A stretch of DNA of 64,000 nucleotides from Pseudomonadota bacterium (GCA_016183985.1 JACPDN010000007.1:110645-174644), one strand, 5' to 3'. Shown: positions 16,759-26,191, counted from the stretch's first letter. Notes: a model not told the origin generated them from the letters alone. Program-made: numbers and translations.

Positions 16759-17826
16759 ATGAACGGCCGATCGCCCATTCTGCAACTGCACAACCTCACC
16801 AAGACGTTCGGCAGCTTCACGGCCGTCAAAGGCATCAGCCTCGATATTTCGGAAGGCGAATTCTTCACCATCGTCGGCCCATCGGGCAGCGGCAAGACCA
16901 CCTTGCTGCGCATGCTGACGGGCATGGAGAGTGCCACCAGCGGCGACATTCTGCTGCGCGGCGCGCGGATCAACGATTTACCGGCCAACAAGCGGCCGAC
17001 CTGCATGGTGTTCCAGTCGCTGGCCTTGTTCCCGCACCGGACCGTCGGTCAGAACATCGAATTCTCGCAGAAGATCAAGGGCGTCGAGCCCGCCAAGCGC
17101 AAGGCACGCGCCTTGCAGTTGATGGCGCAGTTGCGCCTGCCTGAGAACTACTACGACAAGAGTGTCACGAAATGTTCGGGTGGTGAGCGGCAGCGCGTGG
17201 CGCTGGCCCGCGCTCTGGCCTATGACCCGGACATCCTCTTCTTCGATGAGCCGCTCTCGGCGATCGATTACAAGCTCAGGAAGACGCTCGAAAAAGAATT
17301 GAAGGACATCCACCGCGAGACCGGCAAGACCTTCATCTACATCACCCACAGCCTGGAAGAGGCCATGGTGATGAGCGACCGCATCGGCGTCATGCGCAGC
17401 GGGCAGTTGGTCCAGGTCGGTTCACCTCAGCAGATCTATTCCTCGCCGGGAACCAAGTTCGTTTCGGAATTCATCGGCGACGTGAATGTGATCGGAGTGA
17501 GGGCTACAGCCACCACCGGCGTCCACGCAGCGGAATTCGGCGTCGATTTTGTGACCCAGCCGGTACCGGCAGGCTTCGGCGAGGGACATCTGGTGGTGCG
17601 TCCAGAATCTCTGCGCTTCCTGGGCAGCCGATCAGAGGCACAGAACTGCCTGGAAGGCCGTGTCTATAACGAATATGTGCTGGGTTCGCGCATCCAATAT
17701 CAGGTGCGCGTCGGCGAGCATGTCTTCATCGTCGAGAAACTGCGCCAGCAAGCCTTCGCCGGCAGTCTCGATGATCAGGTTCTCATCGGCTGGGATGCCA
17801 AGGACAGCATCCTGGTGACGGATTGA
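16759..17826 (+). CDS. ABC importer ATP-binding protein, PotA-like
   Basis: 355 residues. Nucleotide-binding motifs are complete: Walker A GPSGSGKTT near residue 40, the signature CSGGERQRVALARAL near 139, Walker B DILFFDEP and an H-loop ITHSLEEA. A C-terminal TOBE-like region of about 110 residues is typical of polyamine/iron type importers. It energises the permeases encoded immediately downstream. The ribosome site AAGGGA lies unusually close to the ATG (about 2-3 bases). Confidence 0.93.
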   Translation: MNGRSPILQLHNLTKTFGSFTAVKGISLDISEGEFFTIVGPSGSGKTTLLRMLTGMESATSGDILLRGARINDLPANKRPTCMVFQSLALFPHRTVGQNIEFSQKIKGVEPAKRKARALQLMAQLRLPENYYDKSVTKCSGGERQRVALARALAYDPDILFFDEPLSAIDYKLRKTLEKELKDIHRETGKTFIYITHSLEEAMVMSDRIGVMRSGQLVQVGSPQQIYSSPGTKFVSEFIGDVNVIGVRATATTGVHAAEFGVDFVTQPVPAGFGEGHLVVRPESLRFLGSRSEAQNCLEGRVYNEYVLGSRIQYQVRVGEHVFIVEKLRQQAFAGSLDDQVLIGWDAKDSILVTD

Positions 17827-17837
17827 ACGGGCCCGCG

Positions 17838-18695
17838 ATGACGACCCTTGGCAAAATCTTCGGCCCCGGCACGCGCCACGCAGTACCGCTCATCGTCTTC
17901 CTGCTGATCGGCTTCGCGGCACCCCTCCTCGCCGTCATCGGCTTCAGCTTCATCCCGGCCCGGACCTTCGAGCTGTGGCAAAGCTGGAGTCTCGACAATT
18001 ATATCGAGATCTTCAATTCGACCAGCTACCTCTCCTTCCTGTGGTCGCTGGGTCTCGCCGCCATCACGGTGCTGATTCTCGCCATCATCTGCTACCCGAT
18101 CGCCTATGGACTGGCGCGCGTCTTCGGCAAGTATTCGACCCTGGTGACGCTGCTCTTCACCATCCCGCTCTTCGTTTCCGAGAACGTCCGCCTCTATGGC
18201 TGGGTGCTGTTCTTCATCAAGAACGGTGTCTTGCTCGGCACGCTGAAGGCCTGGTTCGGTATCGAGCCGGACAGCTGGCTCTTCACCAGTGGCATCATCG
18301 TTTTCGGCATGGTTTATGTCTATCTGCCCTTCATGCTGTTCCCGATGACGCTCGGCGTCTCGATGGTGCCGGATCAAACGCGCGATGCCGCCTTCGACCT
18401 TGGCGCCACGCGCTGGCAGGTCTTCAAGGAGGTTGAACTGCCGCTTTCCATGCCGGGCATCATGATCGGCTTCCTGCTCTCCTTCGTGCTGGCGGTGGGT
18501 GCCATTGCCGAGGCCAAGGTGCTGGGCGGTCAGCAGATCATCCCGATCAGCCATGATATCGAAATCGCCTTCACCTACGCCCAGAACTGGCCATTGGGTG
18601 CCGCACTCGCGGTACTGCTGATGCTGGTGGTGGGCACTTTGGTCCTCTTCGTCCTGCGTCGCTTCGACCTCGACGCCATTCTGGGGCGGAGGTAA
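17838..18695 (+). CDS. ABC importer permease, PotB-like
   Basis: 285 residues with six predicted membrane helices and the EAA loop DAAFDLGATRWQVFKEVELPLSMPGI near residue 185, which docks on the ATPase. ATG at 17838 is chosen 11 bases after the ATPase stop; a TTG at 17823 overlapping that stop is the alternative. Partner of the next permease. Confidence 0.93.
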   Translation: MTTLGKIFGPGTRHAVPLIVFLLIGFAAPLLAVIGFSFIPARTFELWQSWSLDNYIEIFNSTSYLSFLWSLGLAAITVLILAIICYPIAYGLARVFGKYSTLVTLLFTIPLFVSENVRLYGWVLFFIKNGVLLGTLKAWFGIEPDSWLFTSGIIVFGMVYVYLPFMLFPMTLGVSMVPDQTRDAAFDLGATRWQVFKEVELPLSMPGIMIGFLLSFVLAVGAIAEAKVLGGQQIIPISHDIEIAFTYAQNWPLGAALAVLLMLVVGTLVLFVLRRFDLDAILGRR

Positions 18696-18698
18696 GCG

Positions 18699-19517
18699 AT
18701 GGACGGATTGACCCCACGCTGGCGCACGTCGCTGATCTGGGCCTGGACCGCGGTGATCGTCGTCTTCATGTATCTGCCGGGCCTGTGTCTGCTCCTGGCC
18801 TCACTCACTTCCAGCCGCTATTTCGTTTTCCCCATCAATAAATGGGGTGTGGCCTGGTGGGAAAAGACGTTCTCGTCGCTCGAAATCCACCAGCTCTTCA
18901 AGACCTCGATCACCATTGCGCTCTGCGTCACCGTGATCGCCGTCGTGATCGCGCTGTTCGGCGCGCTGGCTTTCGCGCGTTATGACTGGAAGGGGCGCTC
19001 GATCTATCAGAAGATCGTGCTGCTGCCGATCTTCTTCCCGCAATCGGTTCTGGGCCTCGCTCTGCTGCTGTGGTTCAACGCGCTGGGCCTCACCATGTCC
19101 TGGCAGACGGCGGTCTTTGCGCATCTGGTCTGGATCATCCCGGTCTGCACCCTGGTCATTTCGATCCAGGTCTATTCCTTCGATCCGGCTTTGGAGGAAG
19201 CCGCCTTCGACCTCGGCGCCACGCGCTGGCAGGTGTTCAAGGAAGTGACCTTGCCGGTGCTGTTCCCCGGCATCTTCTCCGGCGCCCTCTTTGCCTTCCT
19301 ATTGAGCTGGGGCAATTTCCCGCTCTCGCTCTATACGACGGGTGCTGACACGACGATCCCGGAATATCTCTATGCCAAAATGGTCGCGGGCTATACGCCG
19401 GGGGTGCCGGTTCTCGGCACGGTCTCGACCGTGGGTGCCGCCGCCTTGCTGCTCATCGGCTACGGGCTCATCCTCATCCTGCGCCGGCGCCGCGCCAGCG
19501 CACCCTCGGATACCTGA
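18699..19517 (+). CDS. ABC importer permease, PotC-like
   Basis: 272 residues, six predicted membrane helices, EAA loop EAAFDLGATRWQVFKEVTLPVL near residue 165. It starts 3 bases after the partner permease stop with GGAGGT upstream. The EAA loops of the two permeases are nearly identical, as expected for a heterodimer contacting the same ATPase. Confidence 0.93.
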   Translation: MDGLTPRWRTSLIWAWTAVIVVFMYLPGLCLLLASLTSSRYFVFPINKWGVAWWEKTFSSLEIHQLFKTSITIALCVTVIAVVIALFGALAFARYDWKGRSIYQKIVLLPIFFPQSVLGLALLLWFNALGLTMSWQTAVFAHLVWIIPVCTLVISIQVYSFDPALEEAAFDLGATRWQVFKEVTLPVLFPGIFSGALFAFLLSWGNFPLSLYTTGADTTIPEYLYAKMVAGYTPGVPVLGTVSTVGAAALLLIGYGLILILRRRRASAPSDT

Positions 19518-19547
19518 TAATCCAAAAAACAGCGGAGGCAACGCGCC

Positions 19548-20330
19548 ATGTTGGGGCAATCGATCAAGGGGAAATCCGTCATCGTCACTGGCGCCAGCAA
19601 GGGCATCGGCAAAGGCATCGCACGGGTCTTCGCGCAGCATGGTGCCAAGGTTCTGGTGGTCGGGCGTGACCTTAGCCAAGCAGAAGCGACCGCCAAGGAA
19701 TTTGAGCAGGCAGGTGGCACGGCGAGCGGTTTCTCCGCCGATGTGACCAAGCTGGCCGATATGGAGAAGATGGCGAAGACCGCCGCCGATCGCTACGGCA
19801 GCGTCGACGTGCTGTGCGCCAATGCCGGCGTCTTCCCGCAGGTGAAGATGGAAGACATGTCGCCCGAGACCTGGGACGAGGTCATGGCGACCAACCTCAA
19901 GGGTACCTTCCTGTCGGTGAAGGCCTGCATCCCGCATCTCAAGAAATCCGGCGAAGGCCGCATCGTCATCACCTCCTCCATCACCGGGCCGGTCACGGGC
20001 TTTCCGGGCTGGACGCATTATGGTGCGACGAAGGCCGGCCAGCTCGGCTTCATGCGCACCGCCTGCATGGAACTGGCCAAATACGGCATCACCGTCAACG
20101 CCGTGCTGCCCGGCAATATCAAGACCGAAGGTCTGATTGAGCTTGGCGACAGCTACATGAAGGGCATGGCTGCAGCCGTGCCGCTCGGCAAGCTCGGCGA
20201 AGTCGAGGATATCGGCCACGCCGCCCTCTTCTTCGCCTCGCGCGAGGCCGGCTACATCACCGGCCAGACGATCATCGTCGATGGCGGCCAGATCCTGCCT
20301 GAAAGCCAGGACGCGCTGTCACAGATGTGA
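19548..20330 (+). CDS. SDR amino-alcohol (1-amino-2-propanol type) dehydrogenase
   Basis: 260 residues, classical SDR: TGASKGIGKGI cofactor loop at 14-24, NAG at 92-94, catalytic S143/S144, Y158 and K162 (HYGATKAGQLG). The segments SSITGPVTGFPGW, VLPGNIKTEGLIELG and TGQTIIVDGGQILPES agree with my recollection of Rhodococcus/Mycobacterium aminoalcohol dehydrogenase, the SDR of the RMM microcompartment loci. It would interconvert 1-amino-2-propanol and aminoacetone with NAD(P). It is the last gene of the importer operon and lies next to the microcompartment operon, which supports the assignment. Confidence 0.82.
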   Translation: MLGQSIKGKSVIVTGASKGIGKGIARVFAQHGAKVLVVGRDLSQAEATAKEFEQAGGTASGFSADVTKLADMEKMAKTAADRYGSVDVLCANAGVFPQVKMEDMSPETWDEVMATNLKGTFLSVKACIPHLKKSGEGRIVITSSITGPVTGFPGWTHYGATKAGQLGFMRTACMELAKYGITVNAVLPGNIKTEGLIELGDSYMKGMAAAVPLGKLGEVEDIGHAALFFASREAGYITGQTIIVDGGQILPESQDALSQM

Positions 20331-20332
20331 GG

Positions 20333-21385
20333 TCAGTGCGCCAGCTTGCGATAGGCGCGCGGGCTGGCGCCGGTCCAGCGGGTGAAGGCGCGGGTGAAGG
20401 CTGAAAGTTCAGAATAGCCCAGAAGCAGGGCAATCTCGGTCAGCGGCAATTGCCGCTGGTCGAGATACATGCGGGCGAGGCTCTGGCGGGTCGTCTCGAC
20501 GGCATCCTTATAGGTGAGTCCGGCCGCCGACAATTCGCGCTGGATTGTCGCCGCCGGCACGCGCAGCGACATGGCGATCTGATCCAGGCTGGGATATCCG
20601 CCCGGCAGGCTGACACGGATCGCCGTCTTCACCCGGTCTACCAGCCCATCGTCACCCGGCCGGTGCGAGCCCAGTGATTCCAGGCAGGTCTGCATCATGG
20701 TGAGCAGCTGCAGATCGCGCCCCGGCATCGAGCGTTGGAGCAGTTCGGGGCGGAACAGCAGGGCGTTGGTCGGCTGGCTGAAATAGACCGGCGCGTCGAA
20801 GGCTGCTTCATGGTCTTTCCAGAATTCCGGCCGCGGATGCTCGAAATGGACCTCAACCGGTGCCCATTTCGACCCGCAGCAATCCCGGATCACGTTGGTG
20901 AACATGCCGAGCGAGAGCTCCGCATCCTGGCGCCGCTCGACGATCTCGGAGGAATAGATCTGGTACTCGAGGCGCATCAGCCCGTCGGCACCCTTCACCA
21001 GCTGCATTACGGACGATTCCTGGTGGAAATGAAACAGCCGCACCAGATTGTCGAGAGCCGACCCCAGATTTGGTGAGGAGATCGCCGCATACCCCCACAT
21101 GCCGAGATCTCGTGGCTGGAATTGCTGGCCGAAATGCAGACCGAAATTTCCCGGGCTGGTCTTGTCGCCGGCAATCTGGCGCGCCGCCTGCTCAAAAAGA
21201 CGACAATAAGCAGCAAGCTTCAACTTCAGCGTCGGTGCACCGGCCATGTCCGGGGCGATACCGGAATTACCGAAAATGGAATCGACATCACCACCCCGGG
21301 CCGAGATGAAATCGACCACGCCTGTCGCGGCCGCGGCAAGCACGACAGGCGCGTCATTTCTGTGATTTGCCAAGGCAGTCGTCAT
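20333..21385 (-). CDS. AraC family transcriptional regulator (paralogue 2)
   Basis: 350 residues from ATG at 21385 (GGGGACG upstream); the frame is open to 21583 but without support. Sensor domain (about 1-240) and AraC double helix-turn-helix (last 100 residues) align along the full length with the regulator at 9827-10876. It is divergent from the microcompartment operon, and its stop is 2 bases from that of the convergent SDR gene. The promoter gap 21386-21646 holds direct-repeat operator copy B. The pair probably arose by duplication and may form a two-input switch for one regulon. Confidence 0.9.
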   Translation of the reverse strand: MTTALANHRNDAPVVLAAAATGVVDFISARGGDVDSIFGNSGIAPDMAGAPTLKLKLAAYCRLFEQAARQIAGDKTSPGNFGLHFGQQFQPRDLGMWGYAAISSPNLGSALDNLVRLFHFHQESSVMQLVKGADGLMRLEYQIYSSEIVERRQDAELSLGMFTNVIRDCCGSKWAPVEVHFEHPRPEFWKDHEAAFDAPVYFSQPTNALLFRPELLQRSMPGRDLQLLTMMQTCLESLGSHRPGDDGLVDRVKTAIRVSLPGGYPSLDQIAMSLRVPAATIQRELSAAGLTYKDAVETTRQSLARMYLDQRQLPLTEIALLLGYSELSAFTRAFTRWTGASPRAYRKLAH

Positions 21386-21490
21386 TTTCGTCCCCAGCCA
21401 AAGTTCAAGAACCAGACTGCAGATAAGTCGGGATGATGGCACGGCCTGGGAGCCAGCTTCAAGCCACCAGTGTTGACCGCCTTCATCAGC

Positions 21491-21518
21491 TGTCAAGATC
21501 GCGCCGTCACGGGTCAAG
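21491..21518. promoter_or_regulatory. AraC-type direct-repeat operator, copy B (microcompartment operon promoter)
   Basis: TGTCAAG at 21491 and GGTCAAG at 21512, cores 21 bp apart, 128 bases before the kinase start and inside the divergent regulator/kinase gap. The second half-site lies in a sequence resembling a decayed copy of the dispersed CGTCA..GGTCAAG..GATGAC repeat, so chance similarity is possible for this copy taken alone. Confidence 0.55.
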
Positions 21519-21646
21519 CGACGATGACCTGCTCCTTCTAGCCTGCCCATGGATGGAAAAGCGTCAGCCGCGTCCAACGGCATGGCCTGCTTAGGTTAAC
21601 GCGGGCGCAAGAGCGCGTATCCATACCGTGGGAGCAAGGACGAAGC

Positions 21647-22645
21647 ATGAGCGGTATGCTCACGACGGAACAATTGTTGCACGCGATCGACGAATTGGCG
21701 GCCGCGTCCCTGCCTCGCTGGGGACTGGACGGCGCCGCGTTGACACTCATCAACCACTCCGAAAACTGGACCTATCGCGTCATGCCCAAGGGCGCCGCGC
21801 GGCCGGTCATCTTGCGCGTGCACCGCGACGGCTATCACAGCGTCGATGGCATCCGCAGCGAACTTGCCTGGATGCGTGCCCTGCAGGCCGAGGCCCAGGT
21901 GAAGACACCGCAAGCCATTCCGGGCAAGGACGGAGCCGATATCCAGACGGTGGCGCATCCGGCCCTTAGCTCACCGCGCAACTGCGTCCTCTTCGAATTC
22001 ATCGACGGCATCGAACCGCCGCAAGACAATCTCATTCCGCCCTTCCGCCAATTGGGAGAAGTGACGGCGCGGTGCCACAATCACAGCGAAACTTGGGCTC
22101 GGCCTCCTTATTTCGAACGCTTGTCCTGGGATTTCGAGCATTCCCTCGGCAAGACCGCCAACTGGGGCGCCTGGCAGGAAGGCCCGGATTGCACGCCGGA
22201 CCGCGCCAAGCTGCTGCAGCGCGCCGTCGATCTCATGGAAAAGCGCTTGCACGCCTTCGGCCATGCGCGCAATCGCTACGGCCTCATCCACGCCGATTTC
22301 CGCCTCGCCAATCTGCTGGTCCACGATGGCGACGTGCGTGTCATCGATTTCGACGATTGTGGCTTGGGCTGGTTCCTCTATGACGGCGCCACGGCAGTGA
22401 GTTTCTTCGAGGACCGCGCCGACGTGCCGGAACTGATGGAAGCCTGGAAGGAAGGCTATCGCCGCCAGCGGGAGCTGCCCAAGGAAGACGATCACGAAAT
22501 GTGGACCTTCATCCTGCTCAGGCGCATGACGCTCTTCGCCTGGATGGGCAGCCATGCCGAAACCGACCTCGCGCGCACCGAAGGGCCCGGTTACAGCACC
22601 GGCACCTGCGACCTCGCCGAACGCTATTTGAGCCAATACAGCTGA
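21647..22645 (+). CDS. APH-fold kinase, probable amino-alcohol (1-amino-2-propanol) kinase
   Basis: 332 residues from ATG at 21647 with AAGGA upstream. Aminoglycoside phosphotransferase/choline kinase fold: nucleotide-binding NWTYRV region at 40-45, catalytic loop LIHADFRLANLL with D217, and metal-binding DFDDCG with D234/D236. In RMM-type loci the APH-family member phosphorylates 1-amino-2-propanol, giving a substrate for the PLP phospho-lyase encoded next. It starts the microcompartment operon, 26 bases before the aminotransferase-family gene. An ethanolamine-like or other amino alcohol substrate is not excluded. Confidence 0.85.
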   Translation: MSGMLTTEQLLHAIDELAAASLPRWGLDGAALTLINHSENWTYRVMPKGAARPVILRVHRDGYHSVDGIRSELAWMRALQAEAQVKTPQAIPGKDGADIQTVAHPALSSPRNCVLFEFIDGIEPPQDNLIPPFRQLGEVTARCHNHSETWARPPYFERLSWDFEHSLGKTANWGAWQEGPDCTPDRAKLLQRAVDLMEKRLHAFGHARNRYGLIHADFRLANLLVHDGDVRVIDFDDCGLGWFLYDGATAVSFFEDRADVPELMEAWKEGYRRQRELPKEDDHEMWTFILLRRMTLFAWMGSHAETDLARTEGPGYSTGTCDLAERYLSQYS

Positions 22646-22671
22646 ACCCACCCGCGGGTCAGGAGATTATC

Positions 22672-23961
22672 ATGGCAGACCTACAGCAAAGTCCCGAGAA
22701 GCGCGAGTTCATCGCCAAATCGAAGGAATTCTGGAATCCGGGCAAGACCCAGGCCTGGCAGGATATGGGCGTCGATCTCGTCATCGACCGGCGTGAAGGC
22801 TATCTGCTGTGGGACATGGATGGCCGCCGCCTCATCGATCTGCATTTGAATGGCGGCACCTACAATATCGGCCACCGGCATCCGGAACTCATTGAAGTGC
22901 TCAATCGCGGCATGCAGCGCTTCGACATGGGCAATCACCATTTCCCGAATATGGGTCGCACCGCCCTAGCCGAGCGCCTAGCGCGCATCTGCGGCGGTGA
23001 TATGCATTACACCATGTATGCTTCGGGTGGTGCCGAGGCGATCGATATCGCGCTAAAGACCGCGCGTCACGCGACGCAGCGTCGCAAGATCGTCTCGATC
23101 GTCAATGCCTATCACGGGCATACGGGGTTGGCCGTTGCCGCCGGTGCCGATCGCTTCAAGAAGATCTTTCTCTCTGACCAGCCGGAAGATTTCGTCCACG
23201 TACCGTTCAACGACCTGAATACCATGGAAGATGCCCTTAAAGGCAAGGACGTCGCCTGCCTGATCATGGAAACGATCCCGGCGACCTACGGTTTCCCCAT
23301 GCCTCTCCCCGGCTATCTCGCCGAGGTGAAGAAGCTGTGCGAGCGCTACGGCGCACTTTATGTCGCCGATGAGGTGCAGACCGGCCTGATGCGTTGTGGC
23401 GAAATGTGGGGGTATCAGCGCTACGGCATCCAGCCGGACATCATGGTGACCGGCAAGGGCATTTCCGGCGGCATGTACCCAATCGCCTGCGTCGTCGTGC
23501 GCGAACCCTATGCCGGCTGGCTGAAACAGGACGGCTTTGCCCATATGTCGACCATGGGCGGCGCCGAACTTGGCTGCCTTGTCGCCATGAAGACGCTGGA
23601 AATCCTCGAACGGCCGATGATGAAGCCGATGGTCAATTACATCTCGGAGACCTTCCGCAATGGCCTGCACGAGATCATGCGCCTTTACCCCAGCTTCTTC
23701 GTCGGCATCCGCCAATGCGGGCTGGTGATGGGCCTGGAATTCGACTTCCCCGAGGGCGCCAAGCCGGTGATGAAGCATCTCTACGAAAACGGCGTTTGGG
23801 CGATCTTCTCGACGCTCGATCCCCGCGTGCTGCAGTTCAAGCCCGGCGTGCTGATGACGGCAGATCTCTGCGCCGAGGTGCTCGAGCGCGTCGAGCGCGC
23901 CGTGGGCCTCGCCTACGCCGAATGCATGGGTTCCGGCAAGCGTGGCTATCGCGCGGCCTAA
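22672..23961 (+). CDS. Class III PLP enzyme, probable amino-alcohol-phosphate phospho-lyase
   Basis: 429 residues from ATG at 22672 behind AGGAG. Fold type I, class III aminotransferase family: YASGGAEAIDIALK near 116-129, DEVQTG at 233-238 and the PLP lysine K262 in VTGKGISGG. In RMM loci this family member eliminates phosphate and ammonia from phosphorylated 1-amino-2-propanol to give propionaldehyde. The direct neighbours (kinase before, acylating aldehyde dehydrogenase after) fit that scheme better than plain transamination. The stop TAA overlaps the AGGAGG ribosome site of the dehydrogenase. Confidence 0.87.
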   Translation: MADLQQSPEKREFIAKSKEFWNPGKTQAWQDMGVDLVIDRREGYLLWDMDGRRLIDLHLNGGTYNIGHRHPELIEVLNRGMQRFDMGNHHFPNMGRTALAERLARICGGDMHYTMYASGGAEAIDIALKTARHATQRRKIVSIVNAYHGHTGLAVAAGADRFKKIFLSDQPEDFVHVPFNDLNTMEDALKGKDVACLIMETIPATYGFPMPLPGYLAEVKKLCERYGALYVADEVQTGLMRCGEMWGYQRYGIQPDIMVTGKGISGGMYPIACVVVREPYAGWLKQDGFAHMSTMGGAELGCLVAMKTLEILERPMMKPMVNYISETFRNGLHEIMRLYPSFFVGIRQCGLVMGLEFDFPEGAKPVMKHLYENGVWAIFSTLDPRVLQFKPGVLMTADLCAEVLERVERAVGLAYAECMGSGKRGYRAA

Positions 23962-23975
23962 GGAGGCAAATTGAA

Positions 23976-25571
23976 ATGACGGCCATCGTCGAAGAAATCT
24001 TGGCAGGCGAAAAGCGCGCCACCGGTACCGCCGATCTCATGCTGCAGATGGCGGAATGGGCTGCGGCGGCCTTTGCCCGTTTCGACCGCGCACGCGTCGA
24101 AAAGATTGCGCGGGCAGCAGCGGATGCCGCTTATGCCCATGCCGGCGAACTGGCTGAGGCGGCCGTCAAGGAGACAGGCTTCGGTGTCGCCGCTCATAAG
24201 AAGATCAAGAACGAGCTCACCTCGCGTGGCCTCTTTGATCTCTATTCCAAGGACGATTACTGCTCCGCCCGCATCAAGGCGGAACTGAAGATGGTGGAAC
24301 TGCCGCGTCCCGCCGGAATCGTCTTCGCCCTCACCCCATCGACCAATCCCGTCTGCAGCGTCTATTACAAGGTTCTGATGGCGCTGATGACCCGCAACGC
24401 CATCATCCTCTCGCCGCATCCGATGGCGAAGAACTGCTCCATCCGGGCTGCAAAACTGATGGTCGAAGCTGCCGAAAAGGCGGGGGCCCCCATTGGCATC
24501 ATCCAGATCATCGAGCAGCCGAATTTGCCACTCATCGAATACGTCATGAAAAGCCCGCGCGTCGGCGTGATCCTGGCAACCGGCGGCACGCCCATGGTGC
24601 GCGCGGCCTATAGCTCGGGCAATCCAGCGATCGGCGTCGGGCCCGGCAATGCACCGGCTCTGGTCGATGACAACGCCAACCTCAACGAGGCCGCCAAGCG
24701 TATCGTCACCTCGAAGAGCTTCGACAATTCGATCCTCTGCACGAATGAGAGCGTCGTCCTGGCGGTCGAGAGCATCGCCGACCGGCTGCTGCAGGCACTG
24801 AAATCCGCCGGTGCCTATGTCGCCAAGCCGGAAGAGGTGTCCGCCTTGCGCGAGCTTCTCTTCGGCATGGGCACCTTCAATATCGCGGTGCTCGGCAAAT
24901 CGGCGGTTGAGATCGCCGGCATGGCCAATATCCGCGTGCCGTCGAACACGCAAATCATCCTCACCGAGATAGACCGGGTCGGCATCGACGAGCCGCTCTC
25001 CAAGGAAAAGCTCTGCCCCGTGCTCGGCTTCCTGCGCGTGCCGCATGCCGATGCCGGCATTACCCAGGCCCGCGCGCTGATCCGCCTCTCCGGTGCCGGT
25101 CATTCGGCGGCGATCCACAGCAAGAACGCGGCGACGATCCTGAAATACGGTGCCGCTGTGAAGGCGCTGCGCGTCGCGGTCAACGCACCCTGTAGCTTAG
25201 GCGCCGCCGGCTATGGCACGCATCTCGCCCCCGCCTTCACCATCGGCACCGGTTTCTTCGGCTCATCCTCGATCGGCGAGAATGTGGGGCCCCAGCACCT
25301 CGTGAACTGGACCCGCATCGCCTATAACGACGACCCCAAGGAAGCGTTCGGTGAATTCGGCGGCCTTGATGCCAATACCGGCGGCCCGGCTCTCGCCCTC
25401 GGCCTTGAAGCACCAATAACGCTTGGGCGCCTGCAGGAAGGCGCCGACGCGGCGCAGGATCCCCTGCCCCAGCCGCAGTCAAATGTCGGCAATGCCAGCG
25501 AGATCAACATCATGCGCGAAGAAATCCGCCGCATGGTGCTCGAAGAACTTCGCGGCGCGCTGCGGTCATGA
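23976..25571 (+). CDS. CoA-acylating aldehyde dehydrogenase with C-terminal encapsulation-peptide-like helix
   Basis: 531 residues from ATG at 23976, AGGAGG 9 bases upstream. Residues 1 to about 480 match the acylating PduP/EutE/AdhE-N family: ALTPSTNP at 118, ATGGTPMVRAAYSSG near 201, nucleophile C255 in NSILCTNE. After a Pro/Gln/Asn-rich linker the last 24 residues (about 508-531) form an amphipathic helix, with the pattern INIMREEIRRMVLEEL, like peptides that recruit cargo into microcompartment shells. It converts the toxic aldehyde to acyl-CoA in the shell. No phosphotransacylase or alcohol dehydrogenase accompanies it, as is usual for RMM-type loci. Confidence 0.92.
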   Translation: MTAIVEEILAGEKRATGTADLMLQMAEWAAAAFARFDRARVEKIARAAADAAYAHAGELAEAAVKETGFGVAAHKKIKNELTSRGLFDLYSKDDYCSARIKAELKMVELPRPAGIVFALTPSTNPVCSVYYKVLMALMTRNAIILSPHPMAKNCSIRAAKLMVEAAEKAGAPIGIIQIIEQPNLPLIEYVMKSPRVGVILATGGTPMVRAAYSSGNPAIGVGPGNAPALVDDNANLNEAAKRIVTSKSFDNSILCTNESVVLAVESIADRLLQALKSAGAYVAKPEEVSALRELLFGMGTFNIAVLGKSAVEIAGMANIRVPSNTQIILTEIDRVGIDEPLSKEKLCPVLGFLRVPHADAGITQARALIRLSGAGHSAAIHSKNAATILKYGAAVKALRVAVNAPCSLGAAGYGTHLAPAFTIGTGFFGSSSIGENVGPQHLVNWTRIAYNDDPKEAFGEFGGLDANTGGPALALGLEAPITLGRLQEGADAAQDPLPQPQSNVGNASEINIMREEIRRMVLEELRGALRS

Positions 25572-25586
25572 GGAACATCTGACATC

Positions 25587-26186
25587 ATGGCCGATTTGCG
25601 TTCCTTCATCTTCATCGACCAGCTGCAGCCGCAGACGCTGTGCTACATGGCGAGCGGCATGCGCGGCCGCCTGCCCCGCACCCAGATGGCGGCCCAGATC
25701 ATCGAAGTGGCGCCAGGCCTCGATATCGAGGCCTTGACCGATACGGCGCTGAAACATGCCGAGGTGAGCGGCGGCATGCTCGTCGTCGAGCGCCAATTCG
25801 GCTATCTCGAATTCCATTCGCGCTCGACCGCCGCCGTGAAATCCGCCGCCGATGCCGTACTGGACGAGCTTGATGCGCGCCGGGAGCAGGCCATGAAGCC
25901 GCAGATCCTTGCCTCCAAGATCGTGACCCGGATCGATAACGGCCACGCCTTCCTCATCAATCGCAACAAATCGGGCTCCATGATCCTCCCCGGTGAATCG
26001 CTGTTCGTGCTGGAAATGCAGCCGGCCTCTTACGCCATCCTCGCCACCAATGAGGCGGAGAAGACGGCGGACATCAAGGTGATCGACTACCGCATGTTCG
26101 GCGCCACGGGTCGTGTCTATCTCTCCGGCGAGGAGTCCAATGTGCGCATGGGCGCCGAGGCGGCCCTGGCCGCGCTGGAAGGATGA
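25587..26186 (+). CDS. Microcompartment shell protein, tandem-domain trimer (BMC-T), copy 1
   Basis: 199 residues with two BMC domains of about 90 residues. The second has the classic pattern PASYAILATNEAEKTADIKVIDYRMFGATGRVYLSGE split here as PASYAILATNEAEK and FGATGRVYLSGE. Trimers of tandem-domain proteins form pseudohexameric facet tiles, often with gated pores. It lies 15 bases after the aldehyde dehydrogenase and overlaps or nearly touches the following gene. It is clearly paralogous to the protein at 27336-27971. Confidence 0.9.
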   Translation: MADLRSFIFIDQLQPQTLCYMASGMRGRLPRTQMAAQIIEVAPGLDIEALTDTALKHAEVSGGMLVVERQFGYLEFHSRSTAAVKSAADAVLDELDARREQAMKPQILASKIVTRIDNGHAFLINRNKSGSMILPGESLFVLEMQPASYAILATNEAEKTADIKVIDYRMFGATGRVYLSGEESNVRMGAEAALAALEG

Positions 26187-26191
26187 GTGCC

